Source: SCTG01 sp964384595
GTDB taxonomy: Bacteria; Nitrospirota; Nitrospiria; Nitrospirales; NS-4
Reading direction: 5' to 3'
DNA length: 64,000 nucleotides
Assembly: GCA_964384595.1 (NCBI GenBank)
Contig: CAYLLY010000002.1
Coordinates: forward strand, 18,661 to 82,660
Each line of letters starts with the position of its first letter. Positions within the stretch are counted from its first letter, which is position 1. The notes under the pieces were generated by a model that made no database searches, had not been told where the DNA came from, and saw only the letters and a list, made by a program, of their open reading frames with translations. This document shows, piece by piece, positions 16,849 through 26,484 of the stretch. The position numbers were made by a program, and so were the translations under genes.

Positions 16849-19250
16849 GAACGATTCTTCCGGTTTTGCCCCACCGCCTCTCGGACCTGGTTCAGCAACG
16901 TATGCTCCTCTGCCTCCCACGTGTAGCGATGCTTCATCGCCCGACGCTGCTCCTTGGTCCCGGCGGCATCGGGATCGACTAGCAGCCGCCGGACAGCCGA
17001 CACAATGGAACTCGGTTCCTGCGGGTCAACACAGATACCGGCGCCCTGCGCCTGCATGAGCGCAGCTATTTCCGGAAGGTTCGGATAGAGAATGGGAAGT
17101 TCCGCGGCAAGACTTTGAAACAGTTTATTGGGCAACGCGGCTGAATAATTTATCGAACGGGGATAATAGCTGATGAGGGAAGCATCTGCTCCCCGCACAG
17201 CCGGCACAAGTTGGTCAGGCGGAAGAAAACCCGCGAGATGGACCCGTTCGGCCAGTCCGAGTTCCCGGATGGCATCACAATACACACTATACCCATCGCC
17301 GACGAGCGCCAGATGCACGGACTGCGGCAGTTTCACTAACGCCTCGAGCGCCCCAGGAATGTTCTGGCCATTCTTGTGGTTGCCGATGACGACGAGCAAG
17401 AACGTGTCGTTGTGCAGTCCCAGGCGGTGGCGCAGACCTTGCCCGACTGCTCTGTCCAGACGAGCATCATGACAATTGCGAAGGACCACGGGCTTGGCCC
17501 TAAATTCTCGGTGCAAGAGGTTTGCGACTCCGTCACTGACCGTGAAGACGCTCGCCGCACGCGCGATGCAAGCCCGCTCCAATCGCAATTGGAACGGCTT
17601 GATGTACCGCCGCGTAAACTCGGACCGTTCCGCCTCGGTTTCCATGCCTGAATAGAAATCATGGGCGTCATAGATGACGGGCACCCGGCCCCATCGTGAC
17701 GCCAACCACACGGCAGGAAACGAGCTGAATTCATGCATGTAGAACAGCGACGCCGACGGCAACCGGACGTACAGCCGCCAGACATAACGATACGCAAAGA
17801 CCAGCAGCCACACCGGAAAGTAGAGCCGTTGAACAAGGCCATTGCGAGCAAGCCAGCCCCAACAGATCCGACCCCCACGAGGCGCGTCCTGCTTGGAACC
17901 TCCAACGGGACCGGAGGAAAAGTCTAACGGCGGTTCTGGAGAGAGCTCCCACCGCCTGCAATCCGCGAGAACAATCGAGCGATACCCATGACGCGCCAGC
18001 GTCATCGCCTGCTTGAGCGTCCGACTGTCCCGGCCGAGAGGCAGGGGGGTCACGGAAACGACTGTCACAGGCCTTGACTGCTCAGAGCGTGACACGGGTC
18101 GGCGCTTGCTCTCCCAGATGGCTTGGTAGTCCTCGGCCACTTCGTGGGCGATACGAGCCGGATTGTGCCACGTTTCGACGTAGGCCCGACCGCGTCGGCC
18201 CAACTCGGGGAGTTCGGCTCGGCGTGTCGTCAGCAGGGCTTTGAGCGTGTCATAGATCGTCTCCGGAGTCGCGTTGACGACGGGAAGGGCCCGCCTCATC
18301 GCCTCGGGGACAAAGGTCAGATCTTCCTCACGGACATAGCACACAACCGGTTTCTGGAGGGCCATACATTCGACCGCGACACCGCCGTACCACCCGACCA
18401 ACAACTGATCCACCAAAAGATCGGCCCGTTCGTATGTTTTCCTGGCTTCCTCCTGCGTCATGTTCTCGACCAGGACGAATTCACACGGGATCGCCTCGCG
18501 ACGGAGACGTTCGACGGCCTGCACAATGAAGTGCGTGCCTTTGGCCTGTCGATGAGTGGGCGCGTGCACGATGACCGGAACAGGGTTGCCCGGGACAGGC
18601 CGAGGAACCCAATCCCCCGGATCAATATTGGCATAGGGCAGGAACCGTGCGTTCCGGGGTAGGACATGCAACAGGTCCGGATTGAGCGCATATATCCGGT
18701 CCGCGTACTGCGCCACCTGCGCGATAGCCCGACGTTTCCACTCGTCCGTCACGGCCGAGTAATAGTCCGCTCCCACGACGTTGGCCGCCGTAATGGCAAA
18801 CCGGCGCCGGCACTCGTCCCCTTGCCGCGCATCATCACCCTGGTAGGTCATGACGATGCCCTTGCCCAGCCGTTTGAGCAGCGGCAGATCAGCCATCCAG
18901 CAGGAGGACCAATAGCGCTCCAACAAGCGGCCACGCCACGAGCCCGATCGGGTGCGACTCCGGTCCGGATAGGCCTGCCCCATCAGGATGGATTGGCCGA
19001 AATTGAAGTGGATGATGTCGTACTCGCGCACGGCGCGCCAAAGCAGACGCCAGCGATAGACTTCCTGCATGAGAGAAGACACGCCCGGGGGAAAAAGCGT
19101 TTCGTCCGCCTGGAATTGATAGCGACTGCCGGTCAACTGGACCGAATGACTGCGCAAGCCCACGCCCCGTTCCGCCCGCGCGAGGCTGGCAGGATTCCCG
19201 GCCACATTCCACGGGCAATGGAGGACGCGGGGGGGCCGCTTCATCTGCAC
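16824..19250 (-). CDS. Two glycosyltransferase modules fused in one protein
   Basis: An 808-residue protein with two GT-B modules in tandem. Module 1 (about 1-375) has HFNFGQSILMG near the N-terminus, VIVHAPTHRQAKGTH as the start of its donor domain, and a VECMALQKPVV loop near 305. Module 2 (about 385-790) starts again with a beta strand (VTVVSVTPLPLGRD), has VIYDAHDFYSG, a new donor domain (LLVVIGNHKNGQN) and KLFQSLAAELPIL. Each half has the length of a complete GT4-like enzyme. A linker rich in Arg/Ser (about 372-388) joins them. It likely adds two successive sugars. GTG 19250 has a GGAG six bases upstream; ATG 19244 is the alternative. No frameshift is needed to read through, so the fusion is in the sequence as given. 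Confidence 0.82.
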   Translation of the reverse strand: MQMKRPPRVLHCPWNVAGNPASLARAERGVGLRSHSVQLTGSRYQFQADETLFPPGVSSLMQEVYRWRLLWRAVREYDIIHFNFGQSILMGQAYPDRSRTRSGSWRGRLLERYWSSCWMADLPLLKRLGKGIVMTYQGDDARQGDECRRRFAITAANVVGADYYSAVTDEWKRRAIAQVAQYADRIYALNPDLLHVLPRNARFLPYANIDPGDWVPRPVPGNPVPVIVHAPTHRQAKGTHFIVQAVERLRREAIPCEFVLVENMTQEEARKTYERADLLVDQLLVGWYGGVAVECMALQKPVVCYVREEDLTFVPEAMRRALPVVNATPETIYDTLKALLTTRRAELPELGRRGRAYVETWHNPARIAHEVAEDYQAIWESKRRPVSRSEQSRPVTVVSVTPLPLGRDSRTLKQAMTLARHGYRSIVLADCRRWELSPEPPLDFSSGPVGGSKQDAPRGGRICWGWLARNGLVQRLYFPVWLLVFAYRYVWRLYVRLPSASLFYMHEFSSFPAVWLASRWGRVPVIYDAHDFYSGMETEAERSEFTRRYIKPFQLRLERACIARAASVFTVSDGVANLLHREFRAKPVVLRNCHDARLDRAVGQGLRHRLGLHNDTFLLVVIGNHKNGQNIPGALEALVKLPQSVHLALVGDGYSVYCDAIRELGLAERVHLAGFLPPDQLVPAVRGADASLISYYPRSINYSAALPNKLFQSLAAELPILYPNLPEIAALMQAQGAGICVDPQEPSSIVSAVRRLLVDPDAAGTKEQRRAMKHRYTWEAEEHTLLNQVREAVGQNRKNRSCAESQAF

Positions 19251-19252
19251 CT

Positions 19253-20149
19253 CTATCTCCGATCAGTCGGTTTCTGGCAGATTTCAGCGATGGCGTCGGC
19301 AAATCGGACTTTCGGGACACCCAGTTCACGCGCCATAAGCGTCACATCCGCTACCAGATGCGGCGGAGGATCCGGCAGGTCCAGCACCTGGAAGACCGGC
19401 GGGCGGTTCAGCGCCCGGCCGATCTCGCACGCGAGGTCGCGCATGGATACGATCTCCAGCCCGGCCACGTTCGCCACCAACGGCCGGCTCCGGTCCAGCG
19501 CCTGGAGAATCACCCCCACCATATCGCTGACGTGAAGCGGATTGATCCGAATGCCCTGTTCTCCGTGCAAGGTCACGGCCTGCCCGGTTGCGATCCGGGC
19601 GATCAGGCGCGGAATCAGCATGGCGGGATGTTGGCCGGCCCCATAGATGAAGAACGGGCGCAGAATGACCGGGGTAAACAGGGCCGCATAATTCGCAAGG
19701 AGCAACTCTCCGACATATTTGGTTGTGAAATAATGGCGCAGCTCCCCGATCGGACGAAAGGGATCGGTTTCCTTGAACGGCTCCGGCCCGTTCCCGTAAA
19801 TCCCGCCGGAGGACACATAGACGAACACCCGGGCCCCCGCCCGGCGCGCATAGTCCAGTAGACCCTGTACTCCCAGACAGTTGACCTCGAACAGGCTGAC
19901 TGCGCTGGCGGGAAAATCCCGAAACCCCGGCGATTGCGCCAGATGGACGATCGCCTCGACCTCACGCGGCATATCCGGCGGCCATTCAGATGACCGCAAG
20001 TCATGCTTCACCCAACGAACGGGCCCCTGTGACTCCCGCTGATGAAACGCCCGCCTGGTCAGACCCCAGACTTCATGATTGGCCACGAGCGCGCGGCAGA
20101 GCACTTGTCCGACCAATCCTGTCGCGCCGGTCACGAGGACTCGCCTCAC
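19253..20149 (-). CDS. NAD-dependent sugar epimerase/dehydratase (extended SDR)
   Basis: A 298-residue extended SDR. GATGLVG (8-14) is the cofactor loop; an Arg-rich region follows in place of the acidic residue, hinting at NADP preference. HLAQSPG, SSGGIYGNG and YFTTK (the YxxxK active-site pair) are present, with Ser in the preceding VSSGG strand as the third catalytic residue. The C-terminal region has HVSDM, the substrate-binding boundary of sugar-nucleotide SDRs. It lies between a methyltransferase and the fused glycosyltransferase, with short gaps of 25 and 2 bases. It probably epimerises or reduces a nucleotide sugar. The product is not identifiable. Confidence 0.82.
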   Translation of the reverse strand: MRRVLVTGATGLVGQVLCRALVANHEVWGLTRRAFHQRESQGPVRWVKHDLRSSEWPPDMPREVEAIVHLAQSPGFRDFPASAVSLFEVNCLGVQGLLDYARRAGARVFVYVSSGGIYGNGPEPFKETDPFRPIGELRHYFTTKYVGELLLANYAALFTPVILRPFFIYGAGQHPAMLIPRLIARIATGQAVTLHGEQGIRINPLHVSDMVGVILQALDRSRPLVANVAGLEIVSMRDLACEIGRALNRPPVFQVLDLPDPPPHLVADVTLMARELGVPKVRFADAIAEICQKPTDRR

Positions 20150-20174
20150 ACCGACTCCCCGCGTGACATTGGGG

Positions 20175-21176
20175 TTAAAACTCCTTCACCCCGAGGATCT
20201 GAAATGCCCAGCTTGCACCGCGATCCGCTCCGGATTTTGCCTCAGCGTGCAGACACTGCCGAATGCATCCGCGGAGACGATGTACGATGCCCCGCAGACC
20301 GGTCGGAGGGGCCGGCAGCACCTGGTTGGCGCGTATGCCGTAGCCGGCCAGCGTAAGCTCCACTTGCTGAGGATGGAAGCCCCGCTCTATGAGGACCCCG
20401 CTCGCTCGAGGGTTCGTGGGACAGAGGCCTGGGCGAAATGGGCGCTCGACCAGGCGTCCGCTTCGCACGTACTCGTCGACCGTCGCGAAAAAGAACGCAC
20501 CGAACAGACCGAACGTATGGCGCGCCAGATACTCGACCTTCTCGGCCGGCAACTGGGGATATCGCGCGCGGATCAAGTCCCGCCGCGATTCCCAAAAGGC
20601 TGGATCGACCACATCCCGTCCCGTATGCCGTCCGGCCGGGCCGTTCTCCCACGCGTCATACACGTTGAGGAGATCACGGCGACACTCCTCGTTGGCGATG
20701 TTGTTGCCGTCGGAGATCAGCAGATACCCGCCCGGCTTGAGGATGCGAGCGACTTCGGAATACAGGTTGTCGAGATACATCGGGTTGACGTGGCTGATGA
20801 CCTCGTTGAGCATGACGAATCCCACCGACGCCGGAGGAATCGGCAAATAGCCTTGGTCCGACTTTTCAAACTCCAGGGTGGGATAGAGCTTGCCGAGAAT
20901 ACGGCGGCCGGCCTCCAGGTACTCATCCTCCACGTCCACGCCGATCGCCCGACTTGCACCCCTGATGAGAAACAGAGGCAAGACATGGCCGTACTTGCAG
21001 CCGACATCCACCGCTGCTTGGCCCGACAACGAAACAGGAACCAGCGAGAGCAGCCAGTCGTAGCTTTTCCAGATCGCGTCTTTCGAGAACTGGCGCGACA
21101 AGGTGATACACGGGTCCGGCGCGGCCGAGGTTTCACACTCCGCCAACAACCGATCGTATTCAGCCTGGATGTCCAT
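20175..21176 (-). CDS. Class I SAM-dependent methyltransferase
   Basis: A 333-residue protein. SAM motif I is AVDVGCKYGHVLPL (about 52-65), followed by GVDVEDEY (motif II acidic end), FVMLNEVISHV (motif IV) and ILKPGGYLLISDG (motif VI), the standard class I order. The C-terminal 130 residues are family-specific and probably bind the acceptor. The chosen ATG 21176 overlaps the end of the upstream glycosyltransferase by 17 bases; 56 more codons upstream are open but would run through that gene. An O-methylation of a sugar or of a chain end is the natural guess from context. Confidence 0.8.
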   Translation of the reverse strand: MDIQAEYDRLLAECETSAAPDPCITLSRQFSKDAIWKSYDWLLSLVPVSLSGQAAVDVGCKYGHVLPLFLIRGASRAIGVDVEDEYLEAGRRILGKLYPTLEFEKSDQGYLPIPPASVGFVMLNEVISHVNPMYLDNLYSEVARILKPGGYLLISDGNNIANEECRRDLLNVYDAWENGPAGRHTGRDVVDPAFWESRRDLIRARYPQLPAEKVEYLARHTFGLFGAFFFATVDEYVRSGRLVERPFRPGLCPTNPRASGVLIERGFHPQQVELTLAGYGIRANQVLPAPPTGLRGIVHRLRGCIRQCLHAEAKSGADRGASWAFQILGVKEF

Positions 21177-22413
21177 TCGAAACGAGCTGCTGCAAGAGCA
21201 TGTCGAGTTGGGCGACGCAATCCGGCAACGCATGACGGCGCCGGACATACTCGCGCAGGTTGGCGCCGCACTTCGACGCCATGCCGGGATCGGCGCGGAA
21301 TCGCCGGGCGGTTTCCGCAAGCCGCTGTATGTCGCCGCCGGCAACCACTCCCGCTTGATGGCGCGCGAGGATCAGGTCGGGATCGACCTCGAGCGACAAA
21401 ACGGGAATTCCATATTTGCCGGCTTCCAGGAAGGTATTGGGGAACCCTTCGCATCGCGACGTGTTGATCAGCGCGAACGCATCGGCATAGAGCCTGCCGA
21501 TCTCTTCCGGGACAACCTGTTCGACGATCTGGAGATTGGCCGGACGCCGGGCCATGACCTGTTCAAACACGGCCGGGTTGGCTCGATTCAGGACCATCAC
21601 GAACGGCACCTCGGGACACAGTCGTGCCAGCTCGACCATCAGTTCTGGACGCTTGACCGTATCTGATTTTCCCGCCCAGAGTCCTATCCGGCGAACTTGC
21701 GCGGCGCTGGAGTCCTGGGCGCTCTCAAGATCGATTGGGTTGGGAATGACAATGCCCCGGCGACCGAACCGCTCGGCAAGCAAGCGGACCTGCGTGTTCG
21801 TCTGCACCACGACGACGTGGGCGCGTACGACGGCGTCATAGCACCAGGCGCATCGGCTGCCCCAGACGTTGGTGTCCTGTGAATCGGGACGATAGTCCGC
21901 CGAAAAATCCTGATCGCTCCCCGCGAACAGCACCAGCGGCCGATCCACCGAGCGGCACCAGTTTGCCAGTTTCGACGTGTAATCCGAGGCGCCAAAGGTG
22001 CAATACACGTCCGCGTCGGCAATCCTCCACGCCTCCGATTCACTCGGTCCGAGCAGTGTCGTGATCGGCCGGCGAAACCAGTCTCTGATCGCCTGCGCGA
22101 CTCCGTCGAAGCAGGACGATTCTTGTGGTTTGCGTTCGCGCAGGCGATGGAAATCATCCCGATACACTGTCAGGACGTCATAGCGTTCGACCTTCGGCTG
22201 ACCATAGTCATAGGCCACGGCCGATACGGCGTATCCATTCAGCCCGGCCAGCCTCCTTGCAAAGGTCAACGCACGGATCTCCGACCCGCCGATCCCTCCA
22301 GGGATAGACCGATTGAGCAACGGATAAAATCCGGGAACCGCAAAGCACACCTTGAGGGACCGCCGGCGCGGCTCGTTCCCACTGCGCAAGGCTCCATCAG
22401 CAGTCACGATCAT
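21160..22413 (-). CDS. GT4-family glycosyltransferase
   Basis: A 417-residue glycosyltransferase. It starts with a 20-residue polar leader, then KVCFAVPGFYPLL and PGGIGGSEI, the acceptor-domain glycine loop. FAGSDQDF near 190 matches a motif seen in several GT4 enzymes. The donor domain has GLWAGKSDTVKRPELM and NTSRCEGFPNTFLEAGKYGIP with the conserved Glu. The loop and the following VDPDLILARH are close to those of the gene at 9015-10175, suggesting a duplicated pair. ATG 22413 overlaps the upstream gene stop as ATGA. Donor and acceptor sugars are unknown. Confidence 0.88.
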   Translation of the reverse strand: MIVTADGALRSGNEPRRRSLKVCFAVPGFYPLLNRSIPGGIGGSEIRALTFARRLAGLNGYAVSAVAYDYGQPKVERYDVLTVYRDDFHRLRERKPQESSCFDGVAQAIRDWFRRPITTLLGPSESEAWRIADADVYCTFGASDYTSKLANWCRSVDRPLVLFAGSDQDFSADYRPDSQDTNVWGSRCAWCYDAVVRAHVVVVQTNTQVRLLAERFGRRGIVIPNPIDLESAQDSSAAQVRRIGLWAGKSDTVKRPELMVELARLCPEVPFVMVLNRANPAVFEQVMARRPANLQIVEQVVPEEIGRLYADAFALINTSRCEGFPNTFLEAGKYGIPVLSLEVDPDLILARHQAGVVAGGDIQRLAETARRFRADPGMASKCGANLREYVRRRHALPDCVAQLDMLLQQLVSNGHPG

Positions 22414-23609
22414 CCGCGGGCGGGCGCGAATTGCTGATAGATCCCGATCAGGTGCTTCGCCAACCGGTCGTTGTCGTGCAAGGCCAGGATGGACCGTCTC
22501 GCCTTGACCCGCTTCTCGGCGAGTTTCTCGGGGTGCTGGAGGTAGCATTCGATGGTGGTCTCCAGCGTGGGCAGCGTGGCAAAGATGAACCCGGAATTTC
22601 GCAATTCGTCTGTCATAAACTCGTCCCGAACGTACGTAATAGTGGGCACACCCATTGCCATCGCTTCAATTTGAAAGTTGGCATAATAGCCCATTTTCAT
22701 CTTGCCGATAGCGAGGTCAGCATCGCGAAGGGCATCGATGACCTTATTATGTGCAACCATATGAAGAAACTCATACTGCAGCGGCCAGCCTCGTTCCTGT
22801 AAACGTCGTATCGTCGCCTCGATTTGCGCCGATCCTTCGATACCAGGATGGACGGTCGCATGGACGATTTTGAAGACCGGCTTAGCCGGCCAGTGTGGCG
22901 AGGACGGACCGCTGGGCTCAGGCAAGTCAGGCGGGGCGAAAAATGGAAAATGGATGCCGTCAGGAACAAAGTCCCGCATATCTGGTGTACTCACTAACGT
23001 AATAGCCCCATATTTTTTCGCCATGCGCCGACGCGCATTGTTCACCGGGCTTTGGCAGATTGAGGCATTGTAATCACATTGTTCGCAAATGTTCATCAGC
23101 GGGTGAAGCCGCATGTTGAAATCCCGGTCTCGAATTTCGCATCCCGCCCAATACACGACCAGCGCCCGGTTCATACGTTTCAGGAATGGCAGCTCCCACT
23201 GCGTTCTCGTATGCGTGATCATGAAATGCGCATGCACCACTTCGTACCGGGCGACAATGGTCCAGAAAGTCCAAAACTCTGTGAGGGCCGCAAGAAACGG
23301 CAAGCCCTGGGGTTGAAACTGATAATCGCATTTATCCCAATATGGGCTACTGCCGACGGCCAGGAACGCCGCATCGACGCCATGCCGGCGCAGGATGCGC
23401 ACCCAGTTATACGGAACATGGTTCATGTAGTTGACATGCAGCACCGATCGCGGACGCACCCGATAACGGAGCACCACCGCCAGCAGGACATTCACGGGAT
23501 ACAGTAACGCGATCGCGAGCTCGTAGTTCAACCGCCATACTGGTCGGAGGGCTACTTTAATTGGGTATAGGGGGAGTCTCAAAAAACGCTGCATGTTCAG
23601 CCAGATCAT
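22410..23609 (-). CDS. Glycosyltransferase family 1/4-like protein
   Basis: A 399-residue protein. After a hydrophobic, basic N-terminus (first 45 residues, possibly membrane-associated) come VLHVNYMNHVPYNW, VVHAHFMI and YWAGCEIRDRD, patterns of a GT-B acceptor domain. The donor half includes KIVHATVHPGIEGS, IGKMKMGYYANFQIEAMAMGVP and TYVRDEF; the QIEAMAMG stretch corresponds to the EAMA loop of GT4 enzymes. Similar loops occur in module 1 of the fused enzyme at 16824-19250. Cysteines in NICEQCDYNASIC (around 175-187) are unusual for the family and might bind a metal. It sits at the start of the AT-richer block. Confidence 0.75.
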   Translation of the reverse strand: MIWLNMQRFLRLPLYPIKVALRPVWRLNYELAIALLYPVNVLLAVVLRYRVRPRSVLHVNYMNHVPYNWVRILRRHGVDAAFLAVGSSPYWDKCDYQFQPQGLPFLAALTEFWTFWTIVARYEVVHAHFMITHTRTQWELPFLKRMNRALVVYWAGCEIRDRDFNMRLHPLMNICEQCDYNASICQSPVNNARRRMAKKYGAITLVSTPDMRDFVPDGIHFPFFAPPDLPEPSGPSSPHWPAKPVFKIVHATVHPGIEGSAQIEATIRRLQERGWPLQYEFLHMVAHNKVIDALRDADLAIGKMKMGYYANFQIEAMAMGVPTITYVRDEFMTDELRNSGFIFATLPTLETTIECYLQHPEKLAEKRVKARRSILALHDNDRLAKHLIGIYQQFAPARG

Positions 23610-23639
23610 CCGCGCCAGTGCCTCGATCGTAATTTCACA

Positions 23640-24548
23640 TCACGTTCGTATGCGCATTGAAGCGAGCATAGGAGACAAGGTAAAGGTCCTAAAACGCCTA
23701 AGCCTCAGGACGATCCTCATTAGCGGATCGGCAAAGGAAACGAACCACTCCCATAAGCGGGGGGACGCTTTCTGGAAACCAGCGACGATTTGACTCCCGT
23801 CATCGTGCCAGAAGACGCGCCTGAAACCATGGCGTCTTCTGAGGGAAAACAGAAAGTCTGGCATGACGGTCAGGAGCCACGGTCTGTTTCTCTTATCGGC
23901 CAAATAGGTTACTGAAACGACGAATATGCCCCCCGGCTTCAAAGCCTTGCTTAATGTCTTGACTGTGGCCTCGCAATCCACAATTAGCTCGAACACAGCA
24001 AATGCAGTTATGAGATCAAAATAATTGCTCGGAATAACCTCGTCGGAAAGAGAAATAGTATTTATTTTCAGACCGCGTTTCTGGGCCCGCCATTTTGCGA
24101 ACTCCAAAAGACTGGCTGAGATTTCTGCTAACCAGACTTCACTCGCCCCATTCTTTGCGAACAAAATGACGGTATTCCCTATGGCGCCGCCGAAATCCAG
24201 GACAGTTTTACAGTTGAACCGCTGCATCAGGCCAAGCGCTTTGATCCTATGTTCAGCCAACAGTGCCTTGGCGCATGACTGCAGGTTGATCTCCACAAAC
24301 AAAGGACTTGTACCGAACTGAGCTATCACGTCCTCTTGATTTCTGCGCCGCTGTCCGGCAATCCATTCAGCTAGGAGTTTTTCGTTATAGGAAGGATCAA
24401 AGATCAGGCTACGTGCCGTCGAAGGATCGGCGCCGAAATACTCTGAATATTCATATACGACTGACTCGGCCACAGTTGGCAGTGAGTCTAGCTTTAAGGA
24501 TTCCTCCCATAGCATCCTGGCGTCCTCTTTAAGATCCTGTTCGATCAC
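23640..24548 (-). CDS. Class I SAM-dependent methyltransferase
   Basis: A 302-residue protein. SAM motif I is VLDFGGAIGNTVILF (about 116-130), with GG in place of the usual GC; AEISASLLEFA and LITAFAVFELI are motifs II and IV, and LKPGGIFVVSVTYL is motif VI. The first 110 residues are helical and polar and may bind the acceptor. Base composition is low (about 35% G+C at 24001-24060) compared with the locus, suggesting recent acquisition. It follows Wzt by 20 bases and precedes a glycosyltransferase by 30. Likely O-methylation of the exported glycan; substrate unknown. Confidence 0.78.
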   Translation of the reverse strand: MIEQDLKEDARMLWEESLKLDSLPTVAESVVYEYSEYFGADPSTARSLIFDPSYNEKLLAEWIAGQRRRNQEDVIAQFGTSPLFVEINLQSCAKALLAEHRIKALGLMQRFNCKTVLDFGGAIGNTVILFAKNGASEVWLAEISASLLEFAKWRAQKRGLKINTISLSDEVIPSNYFDLITAFAVFELIVDCEATVKTLSKALKPGGIFVVSVTYLADKRNRPWLLTVMPDFLFSLRRRHGFRRVFWHDDGSQIVAGFQKASPRLWEWFVSFADPLMRIVLRLRRFRTFTLSPMLASMRIRT

Positions 24549-24568
24549 AGACGGCTACCTCGCAACCA

Positions 24569-25852
24569 TCATTTGCATTCCAATGAAGCAACAGGCTGCG
24601 CAAAATAGGCATCGGCATCGAAGGGGTAATGCCGCTTCGACACGCGGAAACGCCCGACATCACGATATTCCGCGACTGTTTTGCAGGTCTGGGCGTCCTG
24701 GAACCAGATCCACAGGGAAAAGACGCCATTCAGCATGACGAGACTGTCGATTTTGATGGTGATCGACTGATGCGGGTAAAGCGCGCGCGTCTCTATTCTG
24801 TTACCAATGAGCATATTTTCTGTATCGATGTGACCGACATACTGGTTTCCCATCATGAATCCGATAAAGGCGTAGAACTCAGCCCCAGGCGTGCGACGAT
24901 CGACCTTTATTTCAATCGTCATCGGGCCGCCGGTGAAGAAGATGTTACTTGGCTGTCCCTTTTCGTCCTTGAAAATCACCTCCCTGATCGAAATGCTCCC
25001 ATCCCCATTGACGAGCGCGTAAGCCTCGTTTTTCTGAAGAGCGGCGAGCCGTTCATTTTCGTGAGTAAGATAGAGTTCGCGGTATTTGTTAAACACCTCA
25101 AGTGGGGTGCCGGAAATGGCGAACTTCCCCTTCATGAGCAATATCGAGCGGTTACACAGTTTCTGGATCTGCGTCATGTTGTGAGAGACGAACAAAATCG
25201 TCGTGCCGCTTCGACACATCTCGCGGATTCGACGTTCACATTTCTGGACAAACGCCATATCTCCAGTCGCTAGCGCCTCGTCCACAATTAGGATATCTGG
25301 GTTGATACTCATCGAGATTGAAAACAGCAACCGCGCCCGCATGCCGGCAGAATAGGTGCGGAACGGTTGGTCGATGAAATCTCCGATCTCGGCAAATTTG
25401 ATGATCGATTCCATCTTAGCGGCGATCTCCTGCTTCGACATGCCCAGCAGGAGACCACCGAAATAGATATTCTCCCGACCGGTGAATTCGGGGTGCACGC
25501 CGGCACCGAGCACGAGCAACGCCGTCAATTTTCCGCGTACCGTGATGGCTCCGGAATCGACCGGTAGAAGCCCGGCGATCATCTTGAGCAATGTCGATTT
25601 CCCCGCACCGTTTGGGCCCACGATCCCGACCACCTCGCCGCGATGCACCGTTAGCGAAACGTCATCGACGGCAAGAAAGTCCTTGTGGAACTTGCCGCGT
25701 TTCCAGAAGAAGAAAAAGTCCTTAAGTGGCCCAGTTATTGCGTTCTGGTAAAGCTTGAAGCGCTTCGAAACATTGTGCACCTCAATGGCAGGAAGATCCG
25801 CAGTAGGCTTGGCGACTTCGACCGACTCTCGGTCAAAAGTGGTCAGTGTCAT
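24569..25852 (-). CDS. wzt: Wzt: polysaccharide ABC exporter ATPase with C-terminal extension
   Basis: A 427-residue ATP-binding subunit of the Wzm/Wzt polysaccharide exporter. Walker A is GPNGAGKST (79-87), the signature motif is YSAGMRARL (167-175) and Walker B is DILIVDEAL (186-194). TagH/KpsT-type features such as AVDDVSLTVH before Walker A are present. About 165 residues follow the nucleotide-binding domain (from about 260), with alternating beta-strand character, matching the Wzt_C glycan-binding domain. In characterised systems that domain recognises a modified non-reducing chain end. The gene overlaps the methyltransferase at 25849 by 4 bases. The matching permease is at 27433-28233, separated from it by two modification genes. 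Confidence 0.92.
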   Translation of the reverse strand: MTLTTFDRESVEVAKPTADLPAIEVHNVSKRFKLYQNAITGPLKDFFFFWKRGKFHKDFLAVDDVSLTVHRGEVVGIVGPNGAGKSTLLKMIAGLLPVDSGAITVRGKLTALLVLGAGVHPEFTGRENIYFGGLLLGMSKQEIAAKMESIIKFAEIGDFIDQPFRTYSAGMRARLLFSISMSINPDILIVDEALATGDMAFVQKCERRIREMCRSGTTILFVSHNMTQIQKLCNRSILLMKGKFAISGTPLEVFNKYRELYLTHENERLAALQKNEAYALVNGDGSISIREVIFKDEKGQPSNIFFTGGPMTIEIKVDRRTPGAEFYAFIGFMMGNQYVGHIDTENMLIGNRIETRALYPHQSITIKIDSLVMLNGVFSLWIWFQDAQTCKTVAEYRDVGRFRVSKRHYPFDADAYFAQPVASLECK

Positions 25853-26484
25853 GTCGGGTACCGATAGAGGCCAACTTGCTGACCGGATGGATGCGCGATA
25901 TCCAGCTTCTCGAAAATAGCACCATGCCGCTTGCCGAGTTCGGAGAAGAAATCCGGATCGGTCATTGCAAAGCGGCGCATCGGCTGCACCGCGCTGTAAA
26001 GGAGACCTTGCGTCCGGGGAGCCCCGATCAGATAGGTGAAGAGAAAAATGGAGTCGGGTTTCATCACTCGGCGAATCGCTGCCATGCAGCGATCACATTC
26101 AGCGCCCGATAAATGCGTGAAGACCGACTGTGCGTTGGCGTAATCAAACCTGGTATTGAACTGGTCAACGGCGAAATCTCCCGAGACCAGCAGCGAGAAT
26201 GTTTTCTTGATGCCGGTCCTGATCGCAAGCTCCCGAGCGACGCTGATGTAGGGCGGAAAGGCATCGATACCGAAATAATTTCCGTTGTCGAGATATTCGA
26301 CCGCGCTTAAACCCAAGCGCATGGCGCCGCATCCGACATCAAGCAAGCGGTGGTGTGGTTGCAATCCCACTTTGCGCAAGGCATCGAGCTGCCAATCTCC
26401 GTAATCGTCCCAAAGCGAGAAGTATTCGTCCGGTGCGAGGTTGAACTCGACAGCAACATCTACTAGAAGGCGCAAATCCATCAT
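25849..26484 (-). CDS. Class I SAM-dependent methyltransferase between wzm and wzt
   Basis: A 211-residue methyltransferase. LLDVGCGAMRLGLSAVEYL (about 47-65) is motif I, GIDAFPPYI motif II, YANAQSVFTHL motif IV, and VMKPDSIFLFTYL motif VI. The PP-Y-I segment after the acidic residue is typical of a sugar O-methyltransferase group often found in polysaccharide clusters. It overlaps both neighbours by ATGA (wzt downstream, the PhyH gene upstream). Position suggests it modifies the chain end seen by Wzt. This is inference; it could equally methylate internal residues. Confidence 0.8.
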   Translation of the reverse strand: MMDLRLLVDVAVEFNLAPDEYFSLWDDYGDWQLDALRKVGLQPHHRLLDVGCGAMRLGLSAVEYLDNGNYFGIDAFPPYISVARELAIRTGIKKTFSLLVSGDFAVDQFNTRFDYANAQSVFTHLSGAECDRCMAAIRRVMKPDSIFLFTYLIGAPRTQGLLYSAVQPMRRFAMTDPDFFSELGKRHGAIFEKLDIAHPSGQQVGLYRYPT

